From NCBI RefSeq assembly GCF_936925435.1, contig NZ_CAKZHQ010000045.1, positions 1 to 64,000 on the forward strand: a DNA stretch of 64,000 nt. The letters are read 5' to 3'. The stretch is from an uncultured Ramlibacter sp. GTDB lineage: Bacteria > Pseudomonadota > Gammaproteobacteria > Burkholderiales > Burkholderiaceae_C. Each line of letters begins with the position of its first letter. Position 1 is the stretch's first letter. Below, one piece after another: positions 8,277 to 18,878 of the stretch. The position numbers and the translations under genes were made by a program. Under the pieces are notes generated by a model. It saw only the letters and a list, made by a program, of their open reading frames with translations, made no database searches and was not told the DNA's origin.

Positions 8277-9226
8277 AACCCACCGTCGTCAGCGCCGACG
8301 TCCTGTTCGAAGACCATCGGGCCCAGCTCAAGTGGGAGTGGGTGGCCGGACTGGGTGCTTCGGAGCGCCGTTTCGACGAAGAGGTGGTCAAGGCGGCCCG
8401 GTCGGGCGCCGACCTGGTGGGCTACCTCAACTACATCCATCCCTACCGGGTCCAGATCCTGGGCCAGCGCGAGATCGCCTACCTGACCAACGCCACGGCC
8501 GAGGATTGCGCCCGGCGCATCTCACGCATCGTGACGCTGGAACCGCCGGTGCTCATCCTGACAGACGGCCAAGCCGCGCCCGACGCCCTGCTGTCGATGT
8601 GCGAGCGGGCCCAGATCCCGATGTTTGCCACGACCGAGCCCTCGGCCTTTGTCATCGACGTGCTGCGCGCCTACCTGTCCAAGCACTTCGCCGAGCGCAC
8701 CTCGATGCACGGCGTCTTCATGGACATCCTGGGCGTGGGCGTGATGATCACCGGCGAGTCGGGGCTGGGCAAGAGCGAGCTGGGGCTGGAGCTGATCTCG
8801 CGCGGCCACGGCCTGGTGGCCGATGACGCGGTCGACCTGTACCGCATCAACCAGACCACCATCGAGGGGCGCTGCCCGGAGCTGCTGCAGAACCTGCTGG
8901 AGGTGCGCGGCATCGGCCTGCTCGACATCAAGGCCATCTTTGGCGAGACCGCGGTGCGCCGCAAGATGCGCCTGAAGCTGATCGTCCACCTGGTGCGCCG
9001 CGAGACGCTGGAGCGCGAATACGAGCGCCTGCCGTATGAACCGTTGACCCAGGACGTGCTGGGTGTGCCGGTGCGCAAGGCCGTCATCCAGGTGGTGGCC
9101 GGCCGCAACATCGCCGTGCTGGTGGAGGCGGCGGTGCGCAACACCATCTTGCAGCTGCGCGGGGTGGACACCTACCAGGAATTCGTCGAGCGCCACCGCA
9201 AGGCGATGGAAAAGGGCTCCGGCTAG
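8273..9226 (+). CDS. hprK: HPr kinase/phosphorylase
   Basis: This 317-residue cytosolic enzyme phosphorylates and dephosphorylates HPr at a serine. An N-terminal domain (1-125) is followed by the kinase domain with Walker [10 protein letters not shown] near residue 160 and the HprK signature [11 protein letters not shown]. It starts at a GTG overlapping the ptsN TGA, so it is translationally coupled. Beta-proteobacteria with ptsN-hprK but no sugar PTS use this as a regulatory pathway; the cognate HPr gene is not in the window. Confidence 0.94.
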   Translation: MKPTVVSADVLFEDHRAQLKWEWVAGLGASERRFDEEVVKAARSGADLVGYLNYIHPYRVQILGQREIAYLTNATAEDCARRISRIVTLEPPVLILTDGQAAPDALLSMCERAQIPMFATTEPSAFVIDVLRAYLSKHFAERTSMHGVFMDILGVGVMITGESGLGKSELGLELISRGHGLVADDAVDLYRINQTTIEGRCPELLQNLLEVRGIGLLDIKAIFGETAVRRKMRLKLIVHLVRRETLEREYERLPYEPLTQDVLGVPVRKAVIQVVAGRNIAVLVEAAVRNTILQLRGVDTYQEFVERHRKAMEKGSG

Positions 9227-9249
9227 CGCGCCGGCGCTCTAGCGGCGCA

Positions 9250-9669
9250 TCAGCGGCTTTGGGCGCAGTTGCCGCACAGGCCGTACAGCGACATCGCGTG
9301 GTCCTGCAGGACCCAGCCCTTGTCCTGCGACACCATCTGCTGGCGTTTCTCGATCTCGGCGTCGTAGAACTCCTCGACCCGGCCGCAGGAGGTGCAGATC
9401 AGGTGGTCGTGGTGCGTGCCTTCGTTGAGCTCGTAGACGGCCTTGCCGCTCTCGAAATGGCTGCGGCTGAGGATGCCGGCCTGCTCGAACTGGGTCAGCA
9501 CGCGGTACACCGTGGCCAGGCCAATGTCCGAATGGTCCTGCAGCAAGACACGAAACACGTCTTCGGCCGTCATGTGGCGCTGCGCGCCCTTCTGGAAAAC
9601 GTCCAGGATCTTCAGCCGCGGCAGGGTGGCCTTCAGGCCGGTGCTCTTGAGTTCGTCGATGTTGGCCAT
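9250..9669 (-). CDS. fur: Ferric uptake regulator Fur
   Basis: This 139-residue metal-dependent repressor uses Fe2+ as corepressor. The N-terminal winged helix is at residues 1-80 ([35 protein letters not shown]). The metal-binding motif [16 protein letters not shown] is at about 86-101, and the second Cys pair CGNC lies at the C-terminus. I chose the ATG at 9669 ([15 protein letters not shown]). It is divergent from bamE with 71 nt between, the conserved arrangement in Burkholderiales. Confidence 0.95.
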   Translation of the reverse strand: MANIDELKSTGLKATLPRLKILDVFQKGAQRHMTAEDVFRVLLQDHSDIGLATVYRVLTQFEQAGILSRSHFESGKAVYELNEGTHHDHLICTSCGRVEEFYDAEIEKRQQMVSQDKGWVLQDHAMSLYGLCGNCAQSR

Positions 9670-9740
9670 GGTCTTCCTGGCAGCGGGCGCCAGGGGGGCT
9701 GCCGCTACAATGGTTTGATCATATCGCCACCGGTAGACCC

Positions 9741-10277
9741 ATGCCCGCTTTTCCTTCCAGCATGACCCGCTTGGGCCTGGCGTTGGCCTGTGCCGCAGCC
9801 GCCGGCTGCAGCTCGATCGACAGCGCGACGCAAAGCTTCGCCAGCTCCCTGGCGCCATACAAGATCCAGGTGGTGCAGGGCAACTTCGTGTCCAAGGAGC
9901 AGGTCGATGCCCTGCAGCCGGGCATGAGTCGCCAGCAGGTGCGTGACGTGCTGGGCACGCCACTGGTGGCCAGCGTGTTCCACAGCAACCGTTGGGACTA
10001 CATCTTCACCCTGCGCCGCCAGGGCGTGGAGCCGCAGTCGCGCAAGCTCACCGTGTTCTTCAAGGGTGACCAGCTCGAGCGCTTCGAGGGTGACACCATG
10101 CCCAGCGAGGCGGACTTCGTGGCGACGCTGGACGTCAAGCGCCGCACCGGCAAGGTGCCGCCGCTCGAGGCCAGCGAAGAGAGCCTGGCCAAGTTCGGTG
10201 GCAAGCCGGCCGCGCAGCCCGTGGCCGCGCCCGAGCCCCCGCCGGCGGTGAGCTACCCGCCGCTGGAGCCGCGCTGA
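9741..10277 (+). CDS. bamE: Outer-membrane assembly lipoprotein BamE (OmlA/SmpA)
   Basis: This 178-residue lipoprotein belongs to the BAM complex that inserts beta-barrel proteins in the outer membrane. The signal peptide ends with the lipobox AAAGC (Cys at about 23). The SmpA/OmlA core runs from [15 protein letters not shown] to about residue 125, with [15 protein letters not shown]. The Pro/Ala-rich C-terminal tail (about 150-178) is longer than in E. coli BamE. A TACAAT box at 9706-9711 could be its -10. dapB follows one base after the stop. Confidence 0.92.
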   Translation: MPAFPSSMTRLGLALACAAAAGCSSIDSATQSFASSLAPYKIQVVQGNFVSKEQVDALQPGMSRQQVRDVLGTPLVASVFHSNRWDYIFTLRRQGVEPQSRKLTVFFKGDQLERFEGDTMPSEADFVATLDVKRRTGKVPPLEASEESLAKFGGKPAAQPVAAPEPPPAVSYPPLEPR

Positions 10278-10278
10278 G

Positions 10279-11106
10279 ATGGCCGCGCAGGAAGCAGAGC
10301 AACACAAGGTCGCCGTCGCCGTCGCCGGCGCCTCGGGCCGCATGGGCCAGATGCTGATCGAGGCCATCCGCGCCTCGGGCGACTGCCAGCTGGCCGGCGC
10401 CCTGGACATTGCCGCCAGCCCGGCCATCGGTAATGACGCTGCCGCCTTCCTGGGCGTGGCCAGCGGCGTGCCGGTATCGGCCGACCTGCGCTCGGGTCTG
10501 CAGGCGGCCAAGGTCCTGATCGATTTCACCCGGCCCGAGGGCACGCTGGCCCATCTCAAGGCCTGCCGCGAGCTGGGCGTCAACGCCGTCATCGGCACCA
10601 CCGGTTTGAGCGATGCGGACAAGCGCCAGGTGGCGGACGCCGCGCGCGACATCGCCATCGTCATGGCGCCCAATATGAGCGTGGGCGTCAACGTCACGCT
10701 CAAGCTGCTGGAGATGGCCGCCAGATCGCTGTCCACCGGCTACGACATCGAGATCATCGAGGCCCACCACCGCCACAAGGTCGATGCGCCCTCGGGCACG
10801 GCCCTGAAGATGGGCGAAGTGATCGCCCAGGCCCTGGGCCGCGATCTGAAGGATTGCGCCGTCTACGCCCGCGAAGGTGTGACCGGCGAGCGCGATCCGT
10901 CGACCATCGGCTTTTCCGCCATCCGCGGCGGCGACATCATCGGCGACCACACCGTGCTGTTTGCCGGCACCGGCGAGCGCATCGAGATCAGCCACAAGGC
11001 GTCCAGCCGCGCTTCCTACGCCCAGGGCAGCTTGCACGCCGTGCGCTTCCTGGCCGGCAAGAAGACTGGCCTGTTCGACATGTTCGACGTGCTTGGGCTC
11101 AGATGA
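10279..11106 (+). CDS. dapB: 4-hydroxy-tetrahydrodipicolinate reductase
   Basis: This 275-residue cytosolic enzyme reduces 4-hydroxy-tetrahydrodipicolinate with NAD(P)H in lysine and diaminopimelate synthesis. The N-terminal Rossmann motif is [12 protein letters not shown]. The catalytic signature [19 protein letters not shown] holds the active-site His pair and Lys. The C-terminal substrate-binding part ends [12 protein letters not shown]. It directly follows bamE and overlaps the exbB-like gene by ATGA. Confidence 0.95.
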   Translation: MAAQEAEQHKVAVAVAGASGRMGQMLIEAIRASGDCQLAGALDIAASPAIGNDAAAFLGVASGVPVSADLRSGLQAAKVLIDFTRPEGTLAHLKACRELGVNAVIGTTGLSDADKRQVADAARDIAIVMAPNMSVGVNVTLKLLEMAARSLSTGYDIEIIEAHHRHKVDAPSGTALKMGEVIAQALGRDLKDCAVYAREGVTGERDPSTIGFSAIRGGDIIGDHTVLFAGTGERIEISHKASSRASYAQGSLHAVRFLAGKKTGLFDMFDVLGLR

Positions 11107-11768
11107 GCCTGCAGCAGCTGTTGAGCCAGGGTGACGCGCTCACCCAGGCCGTGGCAGCTGCGCTGCTGGCCATGTCGGTGGCCAGCTGGGTGCTGATTCT
11201 GTGGAAAGCCTGGCTGCTACGCCGCGCCGGCGCTGACCTGCCCCGCGCCACAGCGGCCTTCTGGCAATCCGACTCGATCGCCCAGGCGCTGCAAACAGTC
11301 GGCGCCTTCGACCGTGAGCGTCTCTTGTTGCCCTTGATCGCCGCCACCCAGGGGCCGGTCCCGGCCGGCCTGGCCGCCGCAGGCGACCGCTCGCAGCAGC
11401 TGACCCGGGTGCTGCGCGACGCCTTGCACCGGGTGCTCGACAAGCTGCAGTTTGGCCAGGTCCTGCTGGCCACGGTGGGTTCGACAGCGCCCTTTGTCGG
11501 CCTGCTGGGCACGGTCTGGGGCATTTACCACGCGCTCACCGCCATCGCCGCCAGCGGCCAGATCAGCGTCGACAAGATCGCCGGGCCGGTCGGCGAGGCC
11601 CTGGTCATGACGGCCGCCGGCCTGGCCGTGGCCATTCCTGCCGTGCTGGGCTACAACATCTTCGGCCGCTGGATCGGCCGCATCGAGGCCGACCTGGAAG
11701 GCTTCGCCCGCGACTTGCGCGAAATATTGACGCCCCCCCGAAGCGCCTTCGGCGAATCCGGAACCTGA
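11103..11768 (+). CDS. exbB: MotA/TolQ/ExbB family proton channel protein
   Basis: This 221-residue inner-membrane subunit uses the proton motive force to drive TonB- or TolA-type energy transfer. The first membrane helix is at about residues 14-34. The conserved cytoplasmic/TM region shows [19 protein letters not shown] and [21 protein letters not shown]. The start is an ATG inside the dapB stop. The ExbD/TolR partner follows one base after the stop. No tonB, tolA or tolB is adjacent, so ExbB versus TolQ cannot be settled from context; the lack of tol genes favours ExbB. Confidence 0.85.
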   Translation: MSLQQLLSQGDALTQAVAAALLAMSVASWVLILWKAWLLRRAGADLPRATAAFWQSDSIAQALQTVGAFDRERLLLPLIAATQGPVPAGLAAAGDRSQQLTRVLRDALHRVLDKLQFGQVLLATVGSTAPFVGLLGTVWGIYHALTAIAASGQISVDKIAGPVGEALVMTAAGLAVAIPAVLGYNIFGRWIGRIEADLEGFARDLREILTPPRSAFGESGT

Positions 11769-11769
11769 T

Positions 11770-12189
11770 ATGGCGTTTGGCCGGCTGGAGCGCACCCAGG
11801 GGCCGCAGCCCATGAGCGAGATCAACGTCACGCCCCTGGTGGACGTGATGCTGGTGCTGGTGGTGATCTTCATCCTGACCGCCCCGCTGCTGGCCAGCTC
11901 GCTGCGCCTGGAGCTGCCGCGCACCGATGCGGCCAGCCCCGGCGACGCCCCGAAGTTCGTGAGCATCGCCCTGGACAAGGCCGGTCAGGCCTTCTTCAAC
12001 GACCAGCCGGTCGGGCCGGCGCAACTGGCCGAGCGGCTGGCCGGCGCGGCCCGGGCCGACCCGCAGACCGAAGTCCAGCTGCGCGCCGATGCCGCCGTGC
12101 CCTATGGCCGGGTGGTCGAGGTCATGGGCGCCGCCCAGAAGGCCGGGCTCAACCGCATCGGCTTCGTCGCCGAGCCGCGCAATCCCTGA
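11770..12189 (+). CDS. exbD: ExbD/TolR family biopolymer transport protein
   Basis: This 139-residue protein has one membrane anchor and is the partner of the upstream ExbB-like channel. The N-terminal SEINVTPLVDVMLVLVVIFI contains the membrane Asp (about residue 25) needed for proton coupling. The periplasmic domain ends in the typical helix/strand PYGRVVEVMGAAQKAGLNRIGFV. It is the last gene before leuS, which appears to have its own promoter. Confidence 0.88.
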   Translation: MAFGRLERTQGPQPMSEINVTPLVDVMLVLVVIFILTAPLLASSLRLELPRTDAASPGDAPKFVSIALDKAGQAFFNDQPVGPAQLAERLAGAARADPQTEVQLRADAAVPYGRVVEVMGAAQKAGLNRIGFVAEPRNP

Positions 12190-12222
12190 GTCCGGGCGGG
12201 TGCCCCGCACAGGGTGGGCATC

Positions 12223-12228
12223 TACAAT
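12223..12228 (+). promoter_or_regulatory. Candidate -10 box for a leaderless leuS mRNA
   Basis: TACAAT ends 6 nt before the leuS ATG, and no Shine-Dalgarno sequence is present. Transcription starting 6-7 nt after the box would begin at the A of ATG. The same layout occurs before at least ten other genes in this window. Confidence 0.5.
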
Positions 12229-12234
12229 TTGCCC

Positions 12235-14874
12235 ATGCAAGACAAGTACAACCACATCGAGGTCGAAAAGGCCGCCCAGGCGCATTGGACCGCCCGCGAC
12301 GCCTACCGCGTGACCGAGGACGCCAACAAGAAGAAGTTCTACGCCTGTTCCATGCTGCCTTATCCCAGCGGCAAGCTGCACATGGGTCACGTGCGCAACT
12401 ACACCATCAACGACATGCTCACGCGCTACCTGCGCATGAACGGCTACAACGTGCTGATGCCGATGGGATGGGACGCCTTCGGCCTGCCGGCCGAGAACGC
12501 CGCGCTCAAGAACGGCGTGCCGCCGGCCAAGTGGACGTACGAGAACATCGCCTACATGAAGAAGCAGATGCAGGCGATGGGGCTGGCCGTCGACTGGTCG
12601 CGCGAGATCGCCACCTGCGACCCCAGCTACTACAAATGGAACCAGTGGCTGTTCCTGAAGATGCTGGAAAAAGGCATCGCCTACCGCAAGACCCAGGTCG
12701 TCAACTGGGACCCGGTCGACCAGACCGTGCTGGCCAACGAGCAGGTCATCGACGGCAAGGGCTGGCGCACCGGCGCGGTGGTGGAAAAGCGCGAGATCCC
12801 CGGCTACTACCTGAAGATCACCGACTACGCCGAAGAACTGCTGGACCATGTGCAGCACAAGCTGCCCGGCTGGCCCGAGCGGGTCAAGCTGATGCAGGAG
12901 AACTGGATCGGCAAGAGCGAGGGCCTGCGCTTTGCGTTCCCCCACGCCATCCGCGGCGCTGACGGTGCACTGATCGGCGACGGCCGCATGTATGTCTTCA
13001 CCACCCGTGCTGACACCATCATGGGCGTGACCTTCTGCGCGGTGGCGCCCGAGCATCCGCTTGCCAGCCACGCGGCGGCAGGCAATCCGGCGCTGGCGGC
13101 CTTCATCGAAGAGTGCAAGAGCGGCGGCACGACCGAGGCCGAACTGGCGCTCAAGGACAAGGTCGGCATGGACACCGGCCTGGTGGTGACGCACCCGCTG
13201 ACCGGCGATGATGTGCCGGTCTGGGTCGGCAACTACGTGCTCATGAGCTACGGCGACGGCGCGGTGATGGGCGTGCCCGGTCACGATGAGCGCGATTTCG
13301 CCTTCGCCATGAAGTACAAGCTGCCCATCATGCAGGTGGTGCACGTGGACGGCGAGCATTACGACTACACGCAGTGGCACGACTGGTACGGCGACAAGGT
13401 CAACGGCGTGACCATCAACTCCGACATCTACAGCGGCTTTGGCTACCAGGAGGCGGTCAACGCCGTGGCGCACACGCTGGAGCAAAAGGGCCTGGGTGGC
13501 AAGAAGACCACCTGGCGGCTGCGCGACTGGGGCGTCAGCCGCCAGCGCTACTGGGGCACGCCCATCCCCATCATCCACTGCGCCGAGCACGGCGCAGTGC
13601 CGGTGCCCGAAAAAGACCTGCCGGTGGTGCTGCCGCTGGACTGCGTGCCCGATGGCTCGGGCAACCCGCTGAACAAGCGCGAGGACTTCCTGGCTTGCCA
13701 GTGCCCGGTTTGCGGCAAGCCGGCCCGGCGCGAGACCGACACCATGGACACCTTTGTCGACTCGTCCTGGTATTTCATGCGCTACTGCGACCCGCAGAAC
13801 AGCCAGGCCATGGTGGACCAGGGCGCGCACTACTGGGCGCCGATGGACCAGTACATCGGCGGCATCGAGCACGCCATCCTGCACCTGCTGTACGCGCGCT
13901 TCTGGACCAAGGTGATGCGCGACATGGGCCTGGTCAAGGTCGACGAGCCCTTCACCAAGCTGCTCACGCAGGGCATGGTGCTCAACGAGGCCTTCTCGCG
14001 CACCACCACCGGCAAGCAGTACTTCTGGGCCCATGAGCTGGACATCGTGCGCGACGAGCACGCCAAGGTGCTGTCGGCCACCGCCAAGGCGGACGGCCAG
14101 GCCGTCACCTACGAGGGCTGGACGACGATGTCCAAGTCCAAGAACAACGGTGTCGACCCGCAGGACCTGATCGAGAAGTACGGCGCCGACACCTCGCGCC
14201 TGTACACCATGTTCACCGCGCCGCCCGAGGCCACGCTGGAGTGGAACGACGCCGCGCTGGAGGGCTCGTACCGTTTCCTGCGCCGCGTCTGGAACTTCGG
14301 TCACAAGCTGTCTGCTATGGATTCGATAGCTACCCGCGGACAATCTGCGGGCTCTGGCACTGCATTTGGCAAACAGGCCAAGGCCTTGCGGCTGGAGATC
14401 CACAGCGTGTTCAAGCAGGTCGACTACGACTACCAGCGCATGCAGTACAACACCGTCGTCTCCGGCGCGATGAAGCTGCTCAATGCGTTGGAGGACTTCA
14501 AGGGCGCGGCCGACGCCGGCGGCCAGGAGGCGATGGCCGAGGGCTTTGCCATCCTGCTGCGCGTGCTCTACCCGGCCACGCCGCACATCGCACAGGCGCT
14601 TTGGCAGGACCTGGGCTGGGCCGCGGCGCGCGGCGAGCTGATCGACGCGCCCTGGCCGCAAGTGGATGCCGAAGCCCTCAAGCAGGACGAGATCGAGCTG
14701 ATGCTCCAGGTCAACGGCAAGCTGCGCGGCGCGGTCACCGTGCCGGCCGGCGCCAGCAAGGAAGAGATCGAGAAGCTGGCCCTGGCCAGCGAGGCCTTTG
14801 CCCTGCATGCCGGCGGCGCCGCGCCCAAGAAGGTGATCGTGGTGCCTGGCCGCCTGGTCAACGTGGTGGTCTAG
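12235..14874 (+). CDS. leuS: Leucyl-tRNA synthetase
   Basis: This 879-residue class I synthetase charges tRNA-Leu. The HIGH-type motif HMGH is at residues 49-52, and the editing domain lies in the middle ([21 protein letters not shown] and [12 protein letters not shown]). The KMSKS loop is MSKSKNN from residue 632. The C-terminal [12 protein letters not shown] domain is present. I took the ATG at 12235 ([14 protein letters not shown]) over an in-frame GTG seven codons upstream. Residues about 693-709 ([17 protein letters not shown]), between the catalytic and anticodon domains, look foreign. They are encoded by a hairpin repeat at 14314-14358. Confidence 0.95.
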   Translation: MQDKYNHIEVEKAAQAHWTARDAYRVTEDANKKKFYACSMLPYPSGKLHMGHVRNYTINDMLTRYLRMNGYNVLMPMGWDAFGLPAENAALKNGVPPAKWTYENIAYMKKQMQAMGLAVDWSREIATCDPSYYKWNQWLFLKMLEKGIAYRKTQVVNWDPVDQTVLANEQVIDGKGWRTGAVVEKREIPGYYLKITDYAEELLDHVQHKLPGWPERVKLMQENWIGKSEGLRFAFPHAIRGADGALIGDGRMYVFTTRADTIMGVTFCAVAPEHPLASHAAAGNPALAAFIEECKSGGTTEAELALKDKVGMDTGLVVTHPLTGDDVPVWVGNYVLMSYGDGAVMGVPGHDERDFAFAMKYKLPIMQVVHVDGEHYDYTQWHDWYGDKVNGVTINSDIYSGFGYQEAVNAVAHTLEQKGLGGKKTTWRLRDWGVSRQRYWGTPIPIIHCAEHGAVPVPEKDLPVVLPLDCVPDGSGNPLNKREDFLACQCPVCGKPARRETDTMDTFVDSSWYFMRYCDPQNSQAMVDQGAHYWAPMDQYIGGIEHAILHLLYARFWTKVMRDMGLVKVDEPFTKLLTQGMVLNEAFSRTTTGKQYFWAHELDIVRDEHAKVLSATAKADGQAVTYEGWTTMSKSKNNGVDPQDLIEKYGADTSRLYTMFTAPPEATLEWNDAALEGSYRFLRRVWNFGHKLSAMDSIATRGQSAGSGTAFGKQAKALRLEIHSVFKQVDYDYQRMQYNTVVSGAMKLLNALEDFKGAADAGGQEAMAEGFAILLRVLYPATPHIAQALWQDLGWAAARGELIDAPWPQVDAEALKQDEIELMLQVNGKLRGAVTVPAGASKEEIEKLALASEAFALHAGGAAPKKVIVVPGRLVNVVV
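14314..14358. repeat. Hairpin repeat inserted in frame in leuS
   Basis: The first hairpin is GCTAT-GGATTCG-ATAGC (14314-14330). A second inverted repeat follows, CCCGC (14333-14337) with GCGGG (14347-14351), then CTCTGGC. It encodes a low-complexity Ser/Ala/Gly/Thr stretch, consistent with an element that entered without breaking the frame. Confidence 0.65.
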
Positions 14875-14878
14875 AAAG

Positions 14879-15379
14879 ATGGCACCCACCAGCTTCCTGT
14901 CGCGCCGCCGCCTGCTGCTGCTGGCCGCACCCGCCGCCCTGGCGGCCTGCGGCTTCGAGCTGCGCAAAGCGCCCAACTTCGCTTTCAGCACCGTCTACGT
15001 CGGCGGCGCCGAGTCGCCCCTGCTGACCGAACTGCGGCGCAGCATTGCCGCCAGCGGCGCCGTGCAGGTGGTGCCGGTCGAACGGGCCCAGGTCATCCTG
15101 GACGTGCCGCTGGACCAGCGCGAGAAGGTGGTGGTGGCCCTGAACTCCACCGGCCAGGTGCGCGAGTTCCAACTGCGCACGCGCGTCAAGTTCCGCCTGC
15201 GCACGGCGCAGGGCAAGGAGCTCATCCCCGAAACCGAGCTGCTGCAGCAGCGCGACATCAGCTTCAACGAGTCGGCGGTGCTGGCCAAGGAAGGCGAAGA
15301 GAACCTGCTGTACCGCGACATGCAGACCGACATCGTGCAGCAGCTGATGCGCCGGCTGGCGGCGATCAAGGCCTTGTAG
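14879..15379 (+). CDS. lptE: LPS-assembly lipoprotein LptE
   Basis: This 166-residue outer-membrane lipoprotein plugs the LptD barrel and assists lipopolysaccharide insertion. The signal peptide (SRRRLLLLAAPAALAAC) ends in the lipobox LAAC, and the mature start CGFELR is typical of LptE. The conserved C-terminal part contains LLYRDMQTDIVQQLMRRL. It starts 4 nt after the leuS stop. The order leuS-lptE-holA is conserved in proteobacteria. Confidence 0.92.
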   Translation: MAPTSFLSRRRLLLLAAPAALAACGFELRKAPNFAFSTVYVGGAESPLLTELRRSIAASGAVQVVPVERAQVILDVPLDQREKVVVALNSTGQVREFQLRTRVKFRLRTAQGKELIPETELLQQRDISFNESAVLAKEGEENLLYRDMQTDIVQQLMRRLAAIKAL

Positions 15380-15386
15380 CCGCACC

Positions 15387-16457
15387 ATGCAGCTTGCCGC
15401 CGGCCAACTCGCAGCGCACCTGCAAAAGGGGCTCAAATCCCTGTACACCCTGCACGGCGACGAGCCGCTGCTGGTGCAGGAGGCGGCCGACGCCATCCGG
15501 GCCGCGGCGCGCACCCAGGGCTACACCGAGCGCACAGTGCACACGGTCGCAGGTGCCCACTTCGACTGGAGCGAGGTGCTGGCCGCCGGCGGCTCGCTCA
15601 GCCTGTTTGCCGACAAGCAGATTGTCGAGATCCGCGTCCCCTCGGGCAAGCCCGGCAAGGAAGGCAGCCCGGCCCTGCAGCAGCTGGCCGAGGCCGCGCA
15701 GGGCAACGACACGACCCTGACCCTGGTGCTGCTGCCGCGCCTGGACAAGATGACGCGCAGCGGCGCCTGGTTCGGCGCGCTCGAGAGCTTCGGCGTGACG
15801 CTGCAGTTCGACCCGGTGGACCGCGCGGCGCTGCCGCAATGGATTGCCCAGCGGCTGGCGCGTCAGGGCCAGCGCGTGGCCTCCGGCGAGGAGGGGCAGC
15901 GCACGCTGCAGTTTTTTGCCGACCGGGTCGAGGGCAACCTGCTGGCGGCCCACCAGGAGATCCAGAAGCTGGCCCTGCTGCACCCTGAGGGCGAGCTGGG
16001 TTTCGACCAGGTCGAAGGCGCGGTGCTCAACGTGGCGCGCTACGACGTCTTCAAGCTGTCCGAGGCGGTGCTGGGCGGCCAGGCCGCGCGGGTGCAGCGC
16101 ATGCTCGACGGCCTGCAGGCCGAGGGCGAGGCCGAGGTGCTGGTGCACTACACGCTGGCCGAGGACATTCGCGCGCTCAAGCGCGTCAAGGACGCCATGG
16201 CGGCCGGCCGGCCGCTGCCCATGGCGCTGCGCGAGCAGCGCGTCTGGGGCATCAAGGAGCGGCTGTTCGAGCGGGTGCTGCCGCGCCTGACGGCCACCGG
16301 CCTGGACAATCTGCTGCACTCGGCCCACCTGGTCGACGGCATCGTCAAGGGCCTGAAGGCGCCGGGCTGGCCCAGCGACGGCTGGCAGGCCCTGCACCGC
16401 CTGGCCCAGGGGCTTTGCCAGGAGTGCGCGCCGCAAAGCGCCCCCGTGCGAAAATAG
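15387..16457 (+). CDS. holA: DNA polymerase III subunit delta
   Basis: This 356-residue clamp-loader subunit opens the beta sliding clamp. The N-terminal AAA+-like domain begins [22 protein letters not shown], with a clamp-binding region near [20 protein letters not shown]. The collar helices at the C-terminus contain the [15 protein letters not shown] segment. It lies 7 nt after lptE and 4 nt before proA, so it is probably cotranscribed with its neighbours. Confidence 0.93.
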   Translation: MQLAAGQLAAHLQKGLKSLYTLHGDEPLLVQEAADAIRAAARTQGYTERTVHTVAGAHFDWSEVLAAGGSLSLFADKQIVEIRVPSGKPGKEGSPALQQLAEAAQGNDTTLTLVLLPRLDKMTRSGAWFGALESFGVTLQFDPVDRAALPQWIAQRLARQGQRVASGEEGQRTLQFFADRVEGNLLAAHQEIQKLALLHPEGELGFDQVEGAVLNVARYDVFKLSEAVLGGQAARVQRMLDGLQAEGEAEVLVHYTLAEDIRALKRVKDAMAAGRPLPMALREQRVWGIKERLFERVLPRLTATGLDNLLHSAHLVDGIVKGLKAPGWPSDGWQALHRLAQGLCQECAPQSAPVRK

Positions 16458-16461
16458 GGCC

Positions 16462-17742
16462 ATGAACGCTCTCAACGTCGCAGAGTACATCCAGACCCTG
16501 GGTTTGCAGGCAAAACAAGCCTCGGCCCCCATGGCGGCTGCCTCGAGCGCTACGAAAAATGTAGCGCTGAAGGCGCTGGCGCGGCTCCTGCGCGAGAACG
16601 CCCAGGCCTTGCAGGCCGACAACGGCAGGGACATCGAGCGGGCCACGGCCGCCGGCCTGAGCGCGCCCATGGTCGACCGGCTCAAGCTCACGCCCAAGGT
16701 GCTAGAGACCGTGGCCCAGGGCTGCGAGCAGCTGGCCGCGATGCCGGACATCATCGGCGAGATCATCGGCATGAAGCAGCAGCCCAGCGGCATCCGCGTG
16801 GGGCAAATGAGGGTGCCGATCGGCGTCTTCGGCATGGTCTTCGAGAGCCGGCCCAATGTCACCATCGAGGCGGCCAGCCTGTCGATCAAGAGCGGCAATG
16901 CCTGCATCCTGCGCGGCGGCTCCGAGGCCATCGAGTCCAACAAGGCCCTGGCCCGGCTGGTGCAGCAGGCGCTGGCCGAGGCCGGCCTGCCGGTCGAGGC
17001 GGTGCAGCTGGTGCAGACCACCGACCGTGAAGCTGTCGGCCAGCTGATCGCCATGCCGCAGTATGTGGACGTGATCATCCCGCGCGGCGGCAAGAGCCTG
17101 ATCGAGCGCATCAGCCGCGAGGCCAAGGTGCCGGTGATCAAGCACCTGGACGGCAACTGCCACGTCTACGTCGACGATCCCTGCGACATCGCCATGGCGG
17201 TGGCCATCGCCGACAACGCCAAGACCCAGAAGTACAGCCCCTGCAACGCCAGCGAAGGCCTGCTGGTGGCGCGCGGCGCGGCGGCGCAGTTCCTGCCGCT
17301 GATCGGCGCCATCTATGCCGCCAAGGGCGTGGAGATGCGCTGCGACGCCCAGGCCCAGGCCATCCTGCAGGCTGTGCGCGGCGCCAATCTGAAAGAAGCG
17401 ACCGAGCAGGACTGGTCCGAGGAATACCTGGCGCCCATCATCAGCGTCAAAGTGGTGGAGGGCGTCGACGAGGCCATCGCCCACATCAACCGCTATTCCA
17501 GCCACCACACGGATGCCATCGTCACGCGCGACCACGTCCATGCCCAGCGCTTCCTGCGCGAGGTGGATTCGGCCAGCGTGATGGTCAACGCCAGCACCCG
17601 CTTCGCCGATGGCTTCGAGTTCGGCCTGGGTGCCGAAATCGGCATCAGCACCGACAAATTCCATGCCCGCGGCCCGGTGGGCATCGAAGGCCTGACCTCC
17701 CTGAAGTGGGTGGTGCTGGGCCAGGGCGAAGTGCGCGGCTGA
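16462..17742 (+). CDS. proA: Glutamate-5-semialdehyde dehydrogenase (gamma-glutamyl phosphate reductase)
   Basis: This 426-residue NADPH-dependent enzyme is the second step of proline synthesis. The catalytic Cys is C261 in [10 protein letters not shown]. Other family motifs are [22 protein letters not shown] and [12 protein letters not shown]. The ATG is preceded by GAAAAT at 16450-16455 with a 6-nt gap, another candidate leaderless start. Residues about 28-36 are encoded by a perfect 8-bp-armed hairpin (16546-16568). The pathway partner proC is at 45.8 kb; proB is not in the window. Confidence 0.95.
   Translation: MNALNVAEYIQTLGLQAKQASAPMAAASSATKNVALKALARLLRENAQALQADNGRDIERATAAGLSAPMVDRLKLTPKVLETVAQGCEQLAAMPDIIGEIIGMKQQPSGIRVGQMRVPIGVFGMVFESRPNVTIEAASLSIKSGNACILRGGSEAIESNKALARLVQQALAEAGLPVEAVQLVQTTDREAVGQLIAMPQYVDVIIPRGGKSLIERISREAKVPVIKHLDGNCHVYVDDPCDIAMAVAIADNAKTQKYSPCNASEGLLVARGAAAQFLPLIGAIYAAKGVEMRCDAQAQAILQAVRGANLKEATEQDWSEEYLAPIISVKVVEGVDEAIAHINRYSSHHTDAIVTRDHVHAQRFLREVDSASVMVNASTRFADGFEFGLGAEIGISTDKFHARGPVGIEGLTSLKWVVLGQGEVRG
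16546..16568. repeat. Hairpin repeat inside the proA 5' end
   Basis: Arms AGCGCTAC (16546-16553) and GTAGCGCT (16561-16568) enclose the 7-nt spacer GAAAAAT. The core GCTAC-N7-GTAGC matches the architecture of the other copies in the window. Confidence 0.55.
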
Positions 17743-17767
17743 AAGCGCGGCTTCCCCAATTTCTTCC

Positions 17768-18781
17768 ATGCACGATTACTGGCCCGGCTGCGGCTACAGC
17801 CTCCTGCAAGCCGGTGCCGACGGCCAGCTGCGTGTCACCGACGATTTCCTGCGCAGCCTGCTGCAGCGCCCGGAACTGGCGCCGGCGCCCGAGTCCTGCC
17901 CGGCCGAACTGGGCTTGCACGAGCAGCTGCTGCGCGATCCGCGCCAGCCCATCGACGCCGTGGCGCTGGCCGGCTTGCGCGACGAGGACGCCCGCGCCAA
18001 CTACGCCGTCTGGCTGCGCTTTCGCGCCCGCCTGCTGGCCCAGCCCACGCTGGAGGGCAGCTACCTGGCGCTGTTCCACGGCGATGTCGACGTGCCGCCG
18101 GTCCTGGTGCACCAGCTGACCCAGATCCTGCTGCGCCATGTGCTGGGCGCGGAAGCGGCGCCATTGCAGGCGCGCGTGGCCGAGATGCTGTTCCGCCCGC
18201 AGAAGATCTCCATCCTGGAGCAGGGCCAGGTGATGGCGGCCGACGACGAGACGGTGGAGCGCCACGCCATCGCCGGCAGCTTCGGCACGTTGGGCGAGCT
18301 GCTGGCGCAAGGTGGGGCCGTGCTGCGCACCGCCGAACTCGACGTCCTCAACGAGGACAACGCCGACCAGTACTGGGAGCGCAGCGAGGCCCATGACCTG
18401 GTGGTCAGCCTGAACCACGGCCAGAGCGCCCTGGAGGCGCTGTGCCGGGTGCTGGAGCGCTGGGTCCGGCACTTCCTGGGGGCCGAGGTGGCCATCACGG
18501 TGGAGCGCGAGATCGACGACGAACACTGGGTCTGGCATGTCGGCCTGGACGCGCAGGCCAGCGCCGTGCTCAATGCGCTCTACCAGGGCCAGGACGTGGA
18601 CGAGGCCCAGATGGCGCGCATGCTGTGCCTGTTCCGGCTGGAGTTCACCCACAGCGGCGTCATGCGACCGGAGATCGCCGGCAAGCCGGTCTACCTGGCG
18701 ATGGCCATGGATGCCGACAAACGCCTCAAGCTCAAGCCGCAGAACCTGCTGCTGAATCTGCCGCTGGCGCAGCAGTCCTGA
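17768..18781 (+). CDS. Conserved protein of unknown function (337 aa, DUF6352-like)
   Basis: The protein looks soluble, with no signal peptide or membrane segment. It begins HDYWPGCGYSLLQ and has a conserved-looking middle (DVDVPPVLVHQLTQILLRHVLG; NADQYWERSEAHDLVV) and a C-terminal domain with WVRHFLGAEVAITVEREID. I associate this layout with a Burkholderiales family named DUF6352, but that assignment is from memory and unverified. No catalytic motif is evident. It sits between proA and gshA on the same strand, a conserved neighbourhood, with no clear operon signal. Confidence 0.8.
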   Translation: MHDYWPGCGYSLLQAGADGQLRVTDDFLRSLLQRPELAPAPESCPAELGLHEQLLRDPRQPIDAVALAGLRDEDARANYAVWLRFRARLLAQPTLEGSYLALFHGDVDVPPVLVHQLTQILLRHVLGAEAAPLQARVAEMLFRPQKISILEQGQVMAADDETVERHAIAGSFGTLGELLAQGGAVLRTAELDVLNEDNADQYWERSEAHDLVVSLNHGQSALEALCRVLERWVRHFLGAEVAITVEREIDDEHWVWHVGLDAQASAVLNALYQGQDVDEAQMARMLCLFRLEFTHSGVMRPEIAGKPVYLAMAMDADKRLKLKPQNLLLNLPLAQQS

Positions 18782-18878
18782 GGGCGGCGTCAGGCCTGGC
18801 GGGCTTGCAAGCGGGGGCCGCGGCCCCAGATTCCCTACAATTCCAGTCGAATATTCCAAGTCAGAAGGCAGAGGGCCC

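Noticed and set aside
11605-14991. Very long minus-strand open frame opposite exbB, exbD and leuS (1128 codons)
   Set aside because: It is a GC-rich shadow of the real genes, with His/Gln/Asp/Gly-rich nonsense composition and no start signal or motif.
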